Counted from the stretch's first letter, positions 26,873 to 36,642 are shown. The stretch is 64,000 nucleotides of DNA from Tepidamorphaceae bacterium (GCA_028289445.1 JANQPO010000014.1:62001-126000); one strand, 5' to 3'. Notes: generated by a model not told the origin, from the letters alone. Numbers and translations: made by a program.

Positions 26873-27694
26873 ATGATCACTGTCGAGGCGAACGGCGCCC
26901 GCATTCCGGCTCTTGGTCTCGGTACCTGGCGGCTGCGCGACCAGAACTGCACCGACATGGTCGAGCACGCGTTGAAGATCGGCTATCGGCACCTCGACAC
27001 GGCAGCGATGTATGAAAACGAGGAGGCCGTCGGCGCCGGTCTGCGGGCATCCGGTATCTCGCGCGACGATGTCTTCATCACGACCAAGGTTTGGTACCCG
27101 GACTGCACCGAGGGCGCGCTGCAGCGCTCCGCCGAGGCCAGCCTTAAGCGGCTCAATGTCGATAAAATCGACTTGTTGCTGATTCACTGGCCCAATGCGG
27201 CGACAACGCTTGAGGATCAGGTCGGAGCGCTTTGTTCCGCAAAGAAAAACGGACTTGCCGAAAATATCGGCGTTTCGAATTTCCCCTCGCAGATGCTGCG
27301 CGATGCGGTGGCAATCGCCGATGAACCCATCGTCACAAACCAGGTCGAGTATCATCCGCTGCTGTCGCAAGAGGCCGTGCTCGCCGCCTGCCGCGAGACA
27401 GGCGGTTCGCTGACCTCTTATTGCCCAATCGCGCGCGCGGCGATCTTCGAGAACCCGGTGGTGACGGAGATCGCGGCGGCTGTTGGCAAGACAGCATCGC
27501 AGGTCGTCTTGCGCTGGCATGTTCAACAGGACCAGGTGATTGCTATCCCACGCTCGACAAAGGCCGAACGGGTGACGGAGAATTTCGACATCTTCGATTT
27601 CACGCTCTCCGCGCAGCAGATGGCGGCGCTGCACGCCATGGCGCGGACCGACGGCCGCATGGTGGACCAGCCCTGGGCACCCGAATGGGATTGA
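26873..27694 (+). CDS. Aldo/keto reductase
   Basis: A 273-residue NADPH-dependent oxidoreductase. The catalytic tetrad positions are seen as Asp and Tyr in HLDTAAMYENEEAV, Lys in ITTKVWY, and His in LLLIHWPN. The cofactor end motif RSTKAERVTENFDIFDF is present. The length is normal for AKR5-type 2,5-diketo-gluconate reductase-like enzymes. It follows the ClpP paralogue by 10 bp. The substrate is unknown. Confidence 0.9.
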   Translation: MITVEANGARIPALGLGTWRLRDQNCTDMVEHALKIGYRHLDTAAMYENEEAVGAGLRASGISRDDVFITTKVWYPDCTEGALQRSAEASLKRLNVDKIDLLLIHWPNAATTLEDQVGALCSAKKNGLAENIGVSNFPSQMLRDAVAIADEPIVTNQVEYHPLLSQEAVLAACRETGGSLTSYCPIARAAIFENPVVTEIAAAVGKTASQVVLRWHVQQDQVIAIPRSTKAERVTENFDIFDFTLSAQQMAALHAMARTDGRMVDQPWAPEWD

Positions 27695-27723
27695 TCGGGT
27701 AGATCGGGGAACGGGTCGCGCCA

Positions 27724-28296
27724 ATGACCGGGAACACGTTCGCATTTCATCCTCTAACGTCAGATCGCTGGTCCGATCTTGAAACCCTGTTCGGCCCGAA
27801 AGGTCCAACGGATGGGTGCTGGTGCATGTATTGGCGGGTGACCGCCGGCGATTGGAAGGCCGGCAATGGCGACGACAGACGCTCGGCCTTCAAGGCGCGC
27901 ATTTTCGCCGGCCCGCCGCCAGGGCTTCTGGCCTATGACGGCGAGGCGCCGGTCGGGTGGGTCCAGGCGACGCCCCGCGCCGATGTCCCGCGCTACAACA
28001 AGACCCGCACCGCCAGGCCGCTCGACGATGATTTCGACAGTGTCTGGGTGCTGTCCTGTTTCTTCGTTGCCAAGGACTATCGCGACAAGGGCCTAATGAC
28101 CGCGCTGGTCAAGGCGGCGTGCGCCTTCGCCAAGGAGAACGGTGCTAAGCGTGTCGAAGCGGCGCCGATTGAACCCCAGCGCCCGCTGATGTGGGGCGAG
28201 GGTTATGTCGGCATCGCCTCGACGTTTCGCGCCGCCGGCTTCACGGAAATCGAGCGACGCACGCCGATCCGACCCTTCATGCAGAAAGTCCTCTAG
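27724..28296 (+). CDS. GNAT-family N-acetyltransferase
   Basis: A 190-residue protein with a GNAT fold. The central strand SVWVLSCFFVAKDYRDKGLM and the following helix ALVKAACAFAKENGAKRVEA form the acetyl-CoA site. The N-terminus has an unusual Cys/Trp-rich stretch, GCWCMYWRVTAGDWK, common in one GNAT subgroup. No clear acceptor. Confidence 0.8.
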   Translation: MTGNTFAFHPLTSDRWSDLETLFGPKGPTDGCWCMYWRVTAGDWKAGNGDDRRSAFKARIFAGPPPGLLAYDGEAPVGWVQATPRADVPRYNKTRTARPLDDDFDSVWVLSCFFVAKDYRDKGLMTALVKAACAFAKENGAKRVEAAPIEPQRPLMWGEGYVGIASTFRAAGFTEIERRTPIRPFMQKVL

Positions 28297-28419
28297 CGCT
28301 TCCGCTTTCCTCTCCGTCGCCCCTGGCCGCACCGATGTCGCTTTTCGTCGTGCGTTTGCTTGCGCCGTGGCGCATGGGTCTGACACTCTAGGGATCTTTT
28401 GAGAGACGGGCGGGTCACG

Positions 28420-30927
28420 ATGGAAACGCGAGCGAAAGTGGTGGTTGTGGGCGGCGGCGTCGTCGGTGTGTCGACGCTTTATCACCTGTGCCGAAAGGGG
28501 TGGACCGATAGCGTGCTGATCGAGCGGAAGGAACTGACGTCCGGTTCGACATGGCACGCCGCCGGACTCCTGCCGCTCTTCAACATGAGCTACTCGGTCG
28601 GGCAGATCCATAAATACTCCGTGCGCTTCTATCAGGAGCTTCAGGAGGAGACGGGGCAAGACGTCGGTTTCCGCAAAGTGTCCAACGTGCGGCTCGCCCG
28701 TCAGGCCGACCGGATGGACGAGTATCATTACTATGCCAGCATCGCCAAGACGCTCGGGATTGAGGTCAACTGGATCACGCCGGACGAGATCAAGGCCCGC
28801 TGGCCCTATGTGGAGACCGACGGCCTGATCGGCGCCATTCAGCATCCAGAGGACGGCTACATCCAGCCGGCCGATCTAACACAAGCGCTTGCCAAAGGCG
28901 CGCGCGACCGCGGTGGCAAGATTTATCGCAACACGCTCGTCAACGGCTTCGAGCGGACCGATGACGGGCTGTGGGTGGTCAAAACCGACAAGGGTGACAT
29001 CACCTGCGAGCATATCGTGACCGCAACCGGCAATTTCGTGCGCAAGACCGGTGAGATGCTTGGTATCGATATTCCCGTTATCCCGGTGGAGCATCAGTAC
29101 ATCGTCACTGAACCCCATCCGGAAATCCAAAAGTTCCGTGCTGGGAATGGCGAGGAACTCTGCGTGCTGCGCGAGTCCGACTCGTCTTGGTACTTGCGCG
29201 AGGAGAATGGTGGCTTGGTGCTGGGACCCTACGAAAAGGGTGCGCCCTGCTGCTATGTCGACGGGCCGGATGCGGATTCCGAGTACGAATTGTTTCAGGA
29301 GGACCTGGAGCGCCTCGAACCGCATATCGAGACCGCGATGGCGCGTTTGCCGTACTTCGGCGAAGTCGGCATCAAGAAGGTTTACAACGGCGCCATCTGC
29401 TATACGCCGGACGGCTCGCCGATCATCGGACCGGCCTGGGATCTGCCCAATGTCTGGCTGAACGAGGGCCACTCCTTCGGCATCACGGCGGCCGGCGGTG
29501 CCGGTTGGCAATTGGCGGAATGGATGGTCGACGGCGAGCCGACCGTCGACATGATGGGCGTCGATCCCCGCCGTTTCGGTCCCTATGCAACGCGCGGCTA
29601 TTTGAAGGAAAAGAACGAAGAAGCCTACGCCAACGTCTTCACGGTCCACTATCCGGACGAGGAACGTGCTGCCGGCCGGCCTCTGAAGACCGCGCCGTGC
29701 TACGACCGGATGAAGGCCCTGGGCGCCGTCTTCGGCTCCGTCTACGGCTGGGAGCGGCCTAACTGGTTCGCACCCAACGGTTATGGCATCGATGTGTCGT
29801 CACTGGACAAGCCAGACCTCCACACCGTTCACAACCATCCGCCTGCGGAAAACGGCAAGGTGCGCGAAATCTGGAGCTTCCGGCGCTCCAACTATTTCGA
29901 GCATGTCGGCAATGAAGTGAAACATGTCCATGAGAACGTTGGACTTTTGGACATGTCCGCCTTCGCGAAAATGGAGGTATCCGGCCCTGGTGCGCGCGAT
30001 TACCTCGACCGCATTCTGGCCAATCGGATCCCGAAAAAGCAGGGTCGGATCGGTCTATGTCATATGCTGTCGCTGAACGGCGGCGTGCGCTCCGAGTTCA
30101 CCGTCTACGAATGGGCGCCCGGCCGGTTCTATTTGGTCTCCGCCGGGGCGTTCGAGCGCCACGATCATGACTACCTCTACAAGTTGGCACCGAGCGACGG
30201 TTCGGTGACGCTGCGACCGATTACGCAGAAGTATGGCGTGCTGGTTCTGGCCGGCCCGAAGTCGCGGGACGTTCTGCAAAAGTTGACGGATACGGATCTC
30301 TCCAACGATACATTTGGCTGGCTCTCCGGCAAACCGATCTCGGTCGGTACGGCGTCGGCGCATGCCCTGCGGGTCAACTTTGTCGGCGAACTCGGCTGGG
30401 AACTGCACCACCCGATCGAGATGCAGAACATCATCTTCGATCTGTTGATGGACGCGGGCGCGGAATTCGACATCAAACCGTTCGGCATCCGGGCGATGGA
30501 TGCGATGCGGGTGGAGAAATCCTACCGATTGATCCCGCGCGAGATGTCGATTGAGTACTCGGCCTATGAATCCGGCCTGCATCGTTTCGTCCATCCCAAC
30601 AAGGGCGAGTTCATCGGGCGCGACGCCCTGGTCGAGTGGCAACAAAAGGGCTTCAAGAACGCCTTTGCCACGCTTGAGGTCCACGACATCACCGATACGG
30701 ATGCGCGCGGCAATGAGGCGATCTACAAGGACGGCGAAATGGTCGGCCGGGCAACGTCGGGTAATTACGGCTGGCGGCTCGGCAAGAGCCTTGCTCTGGC
30801 CATGGTTCCGCCGGACCTTGCGGAGATCGGCAAGACGGTTGAGATCGAAATCCTAGGCAAGATGCACCCAGCGACAGTCATCGAGGAGTCGCCGTTCGAT
30901 CCGGACAATGAAAGGCTGCGCGCATAG
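28420..30927 (+). CDS. GcvT-family FAD-dependent oxidoreductase (dimethylglycine/sarcosine dehydrogenase-like)
   Basis: An 835-residue two-part enzyme. The N-terminal DAO domain has the FAD motif VVVGGGVVGVST and the His-containing STWHAAGLLPLFNM that carries covalent FAD in dimethylglycine dehydrogenase. The C-terminal half (from about residue 470) is a GcvT-like folate-binding domain with its C-terminal barrel, including the family stretches GELGWELHHPIEM and FGIRAMDAMRVEKSYRL. It probably demethylates an N-methylated glycine derivative with transfer of C1 units to tetrahydrofolate. The ATG at 28420 follows GAGACGGGCGGG; a TTG at 28399 is less likely. Confidence 0.88.
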   Translation: METRAKVVVVGGGVVGVSTLYHLCRKGWTDSVLIERKELTSGSTWHAAGLLPLFNMSYSVGQIHKYSVRFYQELQEETGQDVGFRKVSNVRLARQADRMDEYHYYASIAKTLGIEVNWITPDEIKARWPYVETDGLIGAIQHPEDGYIQPADLTQALAKGARDRGGKIYRNTLVNGFERTDDGLWVVKTDKGDITCEHIVTATGNFVRKTGEMLGIDIPVIPVEHQYIVTEPHPEIQKFRAGNGEELCVLRESDSSWYLREENGGLVLGPYEKGAPCCYVDGPDADSEYELFQEDLERLEPHIETAMARLPYFGEVGIKKVYNGAICYTPDGSPIIGPAWDLPNVWLNEGHSFGITAAGGAGWQLAEWMVDGEPTVDMMGVDPRRFGPYATRGYLKEKNEEAYANVFTVHYPDEERAAGRPLKTAPCYDRMKALGAVFGSVYGWERPNWFAPNGYGIDVSSLDKPDLHTVHNHPPAENGKVREIWSFRRSNYFEHVGNEVKHVHENVGLLDMSAFAKMEVSGPGARDYLDRILANRIPKKQGRIGLCHMLSLNGGVRSEFTVYEWAPGRFYLVSAGAFERHDHDYLYKLAPSDGSVTLRPITQKYGVLVLAGPKSRDVLQKLTDTDLSNDTFGWLSGKPISVGTASAHALRVNFVGELGWELHHPIEMQNIIFDLLMDAGAEFDIKPFGIRAMDAMRVEKSYRLIPREMSIEYSAYESGLHRFVHPNKGEFIGRDALVEWQQKGFKNAFATLEVHDITDTDARGNEAIYKDGEMVGRATSGNYGWRLGKSLALAMVPPDLAEIGKTVEIEILGKMHPATVIEESPFDPDNERLRA

Positions 30928-31419
30928 TTGACTTACATCCGGAGCATCGTCCTGGGGGTCTGGTGTGCCGTTCTCACCTTTGGTGTAGCGCGCGCTGAGC
31001 AGGAGGTCGATCCGGAGGCAATCGCGGCGATCCGTGACTGTCTCGCCGAATTCGCGGAGGCTGGCGAGCCCGGCTTTCATTGCATCGAGATCGTGTCGAA
31101 ACCCTGTCTCGCCGCTCAAGGCGGCGACACGACCTTTGGTATGGTGATGTGCCTCGACCGGTCGATTGCCGCCTGGGACGCGCTTCTAAACGCGGCGTAC
31201 AAGGCTGCCCGCGAAAAGATCGGCAAGCCGCTGGACGACCGGCTGCGCGATGTGCAGCGCGCTTGGATCGTGTTTCGCGACGAGCGCTGCGGGCTTGAAG
31301 AGGCATTCTACGAGGGCGGGACGCTGGCCCGCGTCGTTTATCTGGCCTGCTATGAACAGGAGACGGCGATCCGGGCCATCGATGTCATCGCGGTTCTGAG
31401 GGAGGCTGAGGCGCGCTAG
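30928..31419 (+). CDS. LprI/DUF1311-family exported protein
   Basis: A 163-residue protein with a signal peptide (IRSIVLGVWCAVLTFGVARA). The DUF1311/LprI domain shows the pattern AWDALLNAAYKAAREK, VQRAWIVFRDERC, and GGTLARVVYLACYEQETAIR. Members include lysozyme-inhibitor-like proteins. The start is a TTG directly abutting the previous stop. Its TAG stop lies within the CTAG end of a palindromic repeat. Confidence 0.8.
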   Translation: MTYIRSIVLGVWCAVLTFGVARAEQEVDPEAIAAIRDCLAEFAEAGEPGFHCIEIVSKPCLAAQGGDTTFGMVMCLDRSIAAWDALLNAAYKAAREKIGKPLDDRLRDVQRAWIVFRDERCGLEEAFYEGGTLARVVYLACYEQETAIRAIDVIAVLREAEAR

Positions 31420-31493
31420 TGGAGCGAATTTGACATTTGAGTCCCGTTCGCGGCACGGCTCGTGCTCAAATGTCAAATTCAAAGCTCCACTAG
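31416..31493. repeat. Palindromic repeat element 1 (78 bp)
   Basis: CTAGTGGAGC (31416-31425) pairs with GCTCCACTAG (31484-31493), and the adjoining GAATTTGACATTTGAG (31426-31441) pairs perfectly with 31465-31480. Only a 3-base AAA bulge interrupts the 26-bp stem. The ends are CTAG. It belongs to the same family as the element at 31507-31583, sharing CTAGTGG and GACATTTG. Confidence 0.85.
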
Positions 31494-31506
31494 ATTCATA
31501 GACTTG

Positions 31507-31583
31507 CTAGTGGTCCTTTTGCTTCCGACATTTGCTCAAGTGAGTGCCGCCAGGGGAAGCAAATGTCGGAATCGGACCATTAG
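31507..31583. repeat. Palindromic repeat element 2 (77 bp), same family as element 1
   Basis: CTAGTGGTCC (31507-31516) and TTCCGACATTTGCT (31523-31536) form the left arm. The right arm (about 31553-31583) reads as their near-perfect reverse complement, starting AAGCAAATGTCGGAA and ending GGACCATTAG. The element lies 13 bp from element 1 and overlaps the 3' end of the minus-strand EamA gene, encoding its last 25 residues and its TAG stop. Confidence 0.8.
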
Positions 31584-32463
31584 CGCCGGCGCGCGCGAGA
31601 GCGACGCCCGTCAAGATCAGAACCAGCGCGACGATCATCACTAACGTGACCGTCTCACCGAGCAATACCGCACCGAACACGACCCCGAACACGGGGATGA
31701 GATTGCCGACATGGGAGAACATGGAGACGCCCACCGTGCGGACCAGGTGGAACCGCAGGATGGCGGCGAGCCCGGTCGGAATTAGTCCGAGATAGATCAT
31801 TGACCATATGGCCGGCACCGTCGGCATCACGGGCGGGCCGTCGACCAGATAGGCGGTGGGAACGATGATCAGCGCGGCGAATGCGAATGTCAGCGTGGTC
31901 ATGCGGGTTGGTGGGATATCGGAAACACGCCTTACGAGAAGACCGGAGGTCACGTAGCAGGCGCTGGCCAGAAGAACGGCAAGCTGTGCCGGCAGGTGAT
32001 CGCCGAGTTTCGCGAAGGCCTGGATTCCGATCACCATGGCAACCCCGGCAAAGCCGAAGAGGACCGCCACCAGCTTGCGTGCGTTCAGCTTGTCGTCGTC
32101 AGTCGTCAAATGGCTTGCGATGAGCCCGAAGAGCGGACCAATGCCCAGCAACAGTGCGGTTTCACCGGACGAAATTGTCAGTTCGGCGAAGCTGATCAGG
32201 GAAAACGGCGCCAGCACGTTGAGCAAAACAATAGCAAGGATCAGCCCCCATTGACTGGCCGATTTGGGCAGGATGAGACCGCGATAGAGCGTCCACGGCA
32301 ACAACGCGATCAAAGCGATGACGACGCGCGCAGCGACCAGCCACAACGGGCCGGTTTCGACGACCGCGATCTTGATCGCCTGAAACGCCGACGCCCAGAT
32401 CATCGCCAGAAACACGATCAGTATGAGATCGGTCGGCGTCGCCTTCCGAATGGCCTGCTGCAT
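31507..32463 (-). CDS. EamA/DMT-family transporter
   Basis: A 318-residue inner-membrane exporter-type protein with about ten hydrophobic segments in two EamA repeats. It begins LILIVFLAMIWASAFQAIKIAVVETGP, and the second repeat includes VGVSMFSHVGNLIPVFGVVFGAVLLGE. The ATG at 32463 is preferred because codons further upstream encode a Cys-rich, non-membrane stretch. The final 25 residues (ANGPIPTFASPGGTHLSKC and the basic end) are encoded inside palindromic repeat 2, so the C-terminus looks acquired. The substrate may be an amino acid or metabolite. Confidence 0.85.
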   Translation of the reverse strand: MQQAIRKATPTDLILIVFLAMIWASAFQAIKIAVVETGPLWLVAARVVIALIALLPWTLYRGLILPKSASQWGLILAIVLLNVLAPFSLISFAELTISSGETALLLGIGPLFGLIASHLTTDDDKLNARKLVAVLFGFAGVAMVIGIQAFAKLGDHLPAQLAVLLASACYVTSGLLVRRVSDIPPTRMTTLTFAFAALIIVPTAYLVDGPPVMPTVPAIWSMIYLGLIPTGLAAILRFHLVRTVGVSMFSHVGNLIPVFGVVFGAVLLGETVTLVMIVALVLILTGVALARAGANGPIPTFASPGGTHLSKCRKQKDH

Positions 32464-32552
32464 GGGACTCCAGTCGGCGGGAAAAATAATCGAATCATGG
32501 CATAGAGCGCCAAGCGCGGCGGCCTGTCCACATCTGGCGGAACAATCGAGCG

Positions 32553-33353
32553 ATGTTCTTTGTCCTATCCAAAATCCTGTGGTTTGTGCTGACGCCGTCA
32601 AATCTGCTGATCGGCCTTGGCCTCGTCGGCGCGATCTTGCTCGGAAGTCAGTTGCGCCGCGTGGGCCGACTCTTTGTTTTCATGTCTCTTTTCGGCATGT
32701 TAGCATGTGGCTTAACCCCGCTGCCAAACGTTCTGATGGTGATGCTGGAGGAGCGGTTCCCGGCGCCCGAATTGGCGGATGTCGGATCGATTGATGGAAT
32801 CATCGTGCTCGGCGGTGCGACCTCGAATACCGTCGCGACGGCGCGCGACACGCTGGCGCTCAACGAGGCGGCGGAACGGTTGGTCATAATGCCAGATTTG
32901 GCACGGCGGTTTCCCGATGCATCCGTGATCCTGACCGGCGGTGCGGCTGCGTTCGTTGGCGAGTCCGATGCCGAAGCCGACTTGATGATGACGGCGCTTG
33001 TGTCCATCGGTGTCGAACAGGGGCGGATCGTCCGGGAAAGCAAGGCCCGCAACACAGCGGAAAACGCCACTGAGACCTTTGTGCTCGTCCAGCCCAAGTC
33101 CAGTCAACGATTCCTCTTGGTGACCTCGGCTTTTCATGTGCCGCGGGCCGTTGGTGCATTCCGCAAAGCGGGCTGGGCGGGGGTCGTGCCCTTTCCCGTC
33201 GACTATCGAACGCGGGGTGCCTCGGACGGGTTGAAGCCCTTTGCCGCGGCGAGCGATGGTCTCAAGCGCTTCGATACCGCCACGCGAGAGATCATCGGAC
33301 TTGTCGCCTATCGCCTGACGGGCCGGACCGATGCCCTCTTTCCAGCACCTTGA
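32553..33353 (+). CDS. YdcF/ElyC-family (DUF218) membrane protein
   Basis: A 266-residue protein. Two N-terminal membrane segments (LSKILWFVLTPSNLLIGLGLV and FVFMSLFGMLACGL) precede a DUF218 domain with GIIVLGGATS, VILTGGAA, and FLLVTSAFHVPRAVGAFRKAG. It matches ElyC/SanA-type envelope proteins in layout. It is divergent from the EamA gene. The precise role is unknown; ElyC affects undecaprenyl-phosphate use in E. coli. Confidence 0.83.
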   Translation: MFFVLSKILWFVLTPSNLLIGLGLVGAILLGSQLRRVGRLFVFMSLFGMLACGLTPLPNVLMVMLEERFPAPELADVGSIDGIIVLGGATSNTVATARDTLALNEAAERLVIMPDLARRFPDASVILTGGAAAFVGESDAEADLMMTALVSIGVEQGRIVRESKARNTAENATETFVLVQPKSSQRFLLVTSAFHVPRAVGAFRKAGWAGVVPFPVDYRTRGASDGLKPFAAASDGLKRFDTATREIIGLVAYRLTGRTDALFPAP

Positions 33354-33468
33354 TTAGCCAGGCTAAAGAGCAACCGATCATTCGGACTGATCCAACCGAT
33401 CACAGCATTTCATTTGTCCCGTGCCTGGCGCGGCGTCACCTTGAAGGGATGAATAAGGAGCGTCGGCC

Positions 33469-34119
33469 ATGGCCTATGAACTGGTGATCGGAAACAAGAA
33501 CTATTCTTCGTGGTCGTTCAGGCCGTGGCTGGCCATGACCGTCGCCGGCATACCCTTCACCGAGACGCTCGTGCCCTTGAAGGGCCCCTTCAACCGTAGC
33601 CAGTCCGAAGTGCTGGCCCACTCGCCAGCGGGCAAGGTGCCGGTCTTGAAGGCGGATGGCTTGGTGATCTGGGAGACGCTAGCGATCCTCGAATATCTCG
33701 CCGAGCGGCATCCGGAGGCGAAGCTTTGGCCTGACGACGTCGCTCAGCGCGCCATTGCGCGGGCGATGGCCGCTGACATGCATGCCGGTTTCGAGGCTGT
33801 GCGCGGTGCCTATCCCATGAACATGCGCCGACCGGTCCAGAAGATCAAAGTCGATGCGGTTGTGGTGCGCGATGTCGAACGCATGGTCGGGCTTTGGGCT
33901 TCGGCGCTGGACCGCTCGGGCGGGCCGTTTCTGTTCGGCGCCTTCACGAACGCCGATGCCATGTTCGCACCCGTCGTCAGCCGGTTTGAAACCTATCAGG
34001 CGACCGATGACACGACCGCGCTGGCTTATATGAACTCGGTGACGTTGCTGCCCGCCTACAAGGCCTGGCAGGACGCAGCGCTAGCCGAAACCTGGATCAT
34101 TCCCGAGGACGAAGTCTGA
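33469..34119 (+). CDS. Glutathione S-transferase family protein
   Basis: A 216-residue soluble protein. The N-terminal thioredoxin-fold domain starts YELVIGNKNYSSWSFRPWLA with the cis-Pro segment GKVPVLKADG and the glutathione-contact WETLAILEYLAERHPE. A helical C-terminal domain follows. It is preceded by AATAAGGAGCG. It stands alone between ydcF-like and mccB genes. Confidence 0.88.
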   Translation: MAYELVIGNKNYSSWSFRPWLAMTVAGIPFTETLVPLKGPFNRSQSEVLAHSPAGKVPVLKADGLVIWETLAILEYLAERHPEAKLWPDDVAQRAIARAMAADMHAGFEAVRGAYPMNMRRPVQKIKVDAVVVRDVERMVGLWASALDRSGGPFLFGAFTNADAMFAPVVSRFETYQATDDTTALAYMNSVTLLPAYKAWQDAALAETWIIPEDEV

Positions 34120-34183
34120 CGCGTTGCATTTCCCAACCCATCCGCCATAGTCCAACGACCACGATTCACGGGCGGAGGCGCGG

Positions 34184-35791
34184 GTGACGCGGATCCAATC
34201 GACGATATCAGCGCAGTCGGAAGAGTTTCGGCGCAATCAGGAGGCCATGAAGGCGCTGGCCGAAGAACTGACGGCGCTGCGCGAAATCGCGGCGGCTGGC
34301 GGGTCCGACAAGGCTCGCGAACGCCACACGGCGCGCGGCAAGCGCCTGCCACGCGAGCGTGTGATGGGTCTGATCGATCCCGGCAGCCCCTTTCTGGAGC
34401 TGTCGCCGCTCGCCGCGCATGACATGTACTCCAAGGATATTCACGGTGCCGGACTGATCACCGGTATCGGGCGCGTTGAAGGCCGAGAGTGCGTCATCGT
34501 TTGCAACGACGCGACGATCAAGGGCGGCACCTATTACCCGATGACGGTGAAAAAGCACCTGCGGGCGCAAGAGGTTGCGCGCGAGAACAGGCTGCCCTGT
34601 ATCTACCTCGTCGATTCCGGTGGCGCCAATCTGCCGCACCAGACGGAGGTGTTTCCGGATCGCGAGCATTTCGGCCGCATTTTCTACAATCAGGCGACCT
34701 TGTCGTCGCTAGGTATTCCGCAAATCGCCGTCGTCATGGGATCGTGTACGGCGGGCGGAGCCTATGTGCCGGCAATGTCGGACGAAACGGTCATTGTGCG
34801 CAATCAGGGTACGATCTTTTTGGGCGGGCCGCCGCTGGTGAAGGCGGCGACGGGGGAGGTGGTCTCTGCCGAGGAGCTTGGCGGCGCCGATGTTCACGCC
34901 AAGGTGTCCGGCGTCGCGGACCATTATGCGCAAAACGACGATGACGCGCTGCGCACGGCGCGTCGCATCGTGCGCAATCTGAACACCTGCAAAAACACTG
35001 ACATTCCACTCGCCGAGCCGCGTGAGCCGGCCTTCGACCCGGCTGAAATCGACGGCGTCGTGCCGGATGCGCTGACCCGACAGTACGATGTGCGGGAGGT
35101 GATCGCGCGCCTGGTCGACGGTTCGGAACTCGACGAATTCAAGGCGACGTATGGCACGACGCTGGTCACCGGCTTCGCCCACATTCACGGGATGCCAGTT
35201 GGGATCCTCGCCAACAACGGCATCCTTTTCTCCGAGAGTGCACTCAAGGGCGCCCATTTCATCGAGTTGTGCTGCCAGCGCCGTATCCCGCTGTTGTTTC
35301 TGCAGAACATTACCGGGTTCATGGTCGGCCGCGATTACGAGGCTGGCGGCATCGCCAAGGATGGCGCCAAACTGGTCACGGCGGTCGCTTGTGCCCAAGT
35401 GCCCAAGATCACCGTCTTGATCGGCGGCTCATACGGCGCCGGCAACTACGGCATGTGCGGCCGCGCCTATGGACCGCGCTTCCTGTTCACTTGGCCCAAC
35501 AGCAGGATATCCGTGATGGGGGGAGAACAGGCGGCCTCGGTTCTGGCCACGGTTAAGCGCGACAACATCGAGGCCGATGGAGGCGCCTGGAGTGCGGAGG
35601 AGGAAGAGGCGTTCAAGAAGCCGATCCGCGACACCTACGAAGCTGAGGGTCATCCAACCTATGCAACGGCCCGGCTCTGGGACGACGGGATCATACTGCC
35701 GACGGAAACGCGGCGTGTCCTTGCGCTGGCGCTTTCGGCAACGCTGAACGCCCCAATCCCTGAGACTAAGTTCGGTGTGTTTCGGATGTAG
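34184..35791 (+). CDS. mccB: Methylcrotonyl-CoA carboxylase carboxyltransferase (beta) subunit
   Basis: A 535-residue carboxyltransferase that moves CO2 from biotin to 3-methylcrotonyl-CoA in leucine breakdown. Signatures include [54 protein letters not shown], and [29 protein letters not shown]-type glycine-rich oxyanion sequence appears as [16 protein letters not shown]. The length and the [12 protein letters not shown] end region fit MccB rather than propionyl-CoA carboxylase. It starts at GTG. Its partner mccA is at 38889, not adjacent. Confidence 0.92.
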   Translation: MTRIQSTISAQSEEFRRNQEAMKALAEELTALREIAAAGGSDKARERHTARGKRLPRERVMGLIDPGSPFLELSPLAAHDMYSKDIHGAGLITGIGRVEGRECVIVCNDATIKGGTYYPMTVKKHLRAQEVARENRLPCIYLVDSGGANLPHQTEVFPDREHFGRIFYNQATLSSLGIPQIAVVMGSCTAGGAYVPAMSDETVIVRNQGTIFLGGPPLVKAATGEVVSAEELGGADVHAKVSGVADHYAQNDDDALRTARRIVRNLNTCKNTDIPLAEPREPAFDPAEIDGVVPDALTRQYDVREVIARLVDGSELDEFKATYGTTLVTGFAHIHGMPVGILANNGILFSESALKGAHFIELCCQRRIPLLFLQNITGFMVGRDYEAGGIAKDGAKLVTAVACAQVPKITVLIGGSYGAGNYGMCGRAYGPRFLFTWPNSRISVMGGEQAASVLATVKRDNIEADGGAWSAEEEEAFKKPIRDTYEAEGHPTYATARLWDDGIILPTETRRVLALALSATLNAPIPETKFGVFRM

Positions 35792-35823
35792 GCTGCGTGT
35801 GAGCGGATGGACCGCGTTCGATG

Positions 35824-36399
35824 TCAGTTCGGTTCGAGTTCCCACTCCTCGAACAGATCCAAAAACGCTTCGGATCGATAGGGCGGGTCGCCGCCTATTT
35901 GGTTGAGATCTGCGATGAGTTCGGTCGCGCGGCTAGCCTGTTCTGAGCTGTATAGCGTCAGGCGGCACGAGCCGTCGGTCATCGGCTCGGCGAAGTAGCC
36001 CAATGCCAGAACCCACCTATCGATATCCGGCTTATCAACCCCAACGGCGCTGAGCAGGTTCTTCCAGTACTGCTCTTCATACTCCGATCCGATGCATATC
36101 TTCGGCGATGGCTGCTCTAGGTAACCCCGCGCCGAGAGATGAGCGGGTGAGATGATATGCGCGTTGGCAGCAAGCTCCTTAGCTTTTCCGAGGCGTGTAT
36201 TGTTCTCGGCGGTCGTGGTCGTACTGGCAGGTGTGGAGCTCTGTTGGGTGGCAGCAGTTGAAGTCTCGGACTCGCCTCCAAAGACACCAATTTGATGAAG
36301 CGCGATGATCATGCCGGTCACCGCGGTTATCAGTCCGGCGACGGCTGTCAATATGCCCGGAATGGTATGCCACCAGGATTGTTTCGACGGTTCAGCCAT
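35824..36399 (-). CDS. Hypothetical single-pass membrane protein
   Basis: A 191-residue protein of no recognised family. Residues about 12-40 form one hydrophobic helix (GILTAVAGLITAVTGMIIAL). A Ser/Thr-rich linker follows (about 45-65), then a mixed soluble region with two cysteines (about 102 and 143). The topology suggests a periplasmic domain held by an N-terminal anchor. The DNA is visibly less GC-rich than its neighbours, and it interrupts the mcc genes, pointing to an accessory insertion. Confidence 0.65.
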   Translation of the reverse strand: MAEPSKQSWWHTIPGILTAVAGLITAVTGMIIALHQIGVFGGESETSTAATQQSSTPASTTTTAENNTRLGKAKELAANAHIISPAHLSARGYLEQPSPKICIGSEYEEQYWKNLLSAVGVDKPDIDRWVLALGYFAEPMTDGSCRLTLYSSEQASRATELIADLNQIGGDPPYRSEAFLDLFEEWELEPN

Positions 36400-36642
36400 T
36401 TTCGTCTCGGGCTTGTTTGCATCGTGCCATTAGCTTCTCAGGGTAAACGTGCCAAATCTGCGACAGAGCAACAAGCTCGAAGACCCGAAAACCAGTGGTC
36501 TTGTTTCTTGGAAGGATGCAGTGGCCTTCATCCTTGCGTCGCAAGCGGGCGCGCCGATGCCGCTGTGACACTTGGGAATCTTAGCAAGCTCGCTATAACC
36601 AAGGGATTAGAACGGGCGAGGGCGCCCTGACGGCAGCGCACT
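36400..36642. other. Intergenic region before sdaA, no feature recognised
   Basis: This divergent space between the hypothetical membrane protein and sdaA must hold both promoters. A short GGGCG/CGCCC inverted repeat sits just before the sdaA start. No clear promoter hexamers, operator or riboswitch could be recognised. Confidence 0.4.

Noticed and set aside
26693..27808. 371-codon minus-strand frame opposite the aldo/keto reductase
   Set aside because: The plus strand carries the full AKR tetrad; the antisense frame has an atypical Arg/Cys-rich composition.
33353..33366. Small palindrome TTAGCC-A-GGCTAA after the YdcF-like gene
   Set aside because: The one-base centre cannot form a hairpin loop without melting the stem, and no T-run follows. 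It is too short to call.
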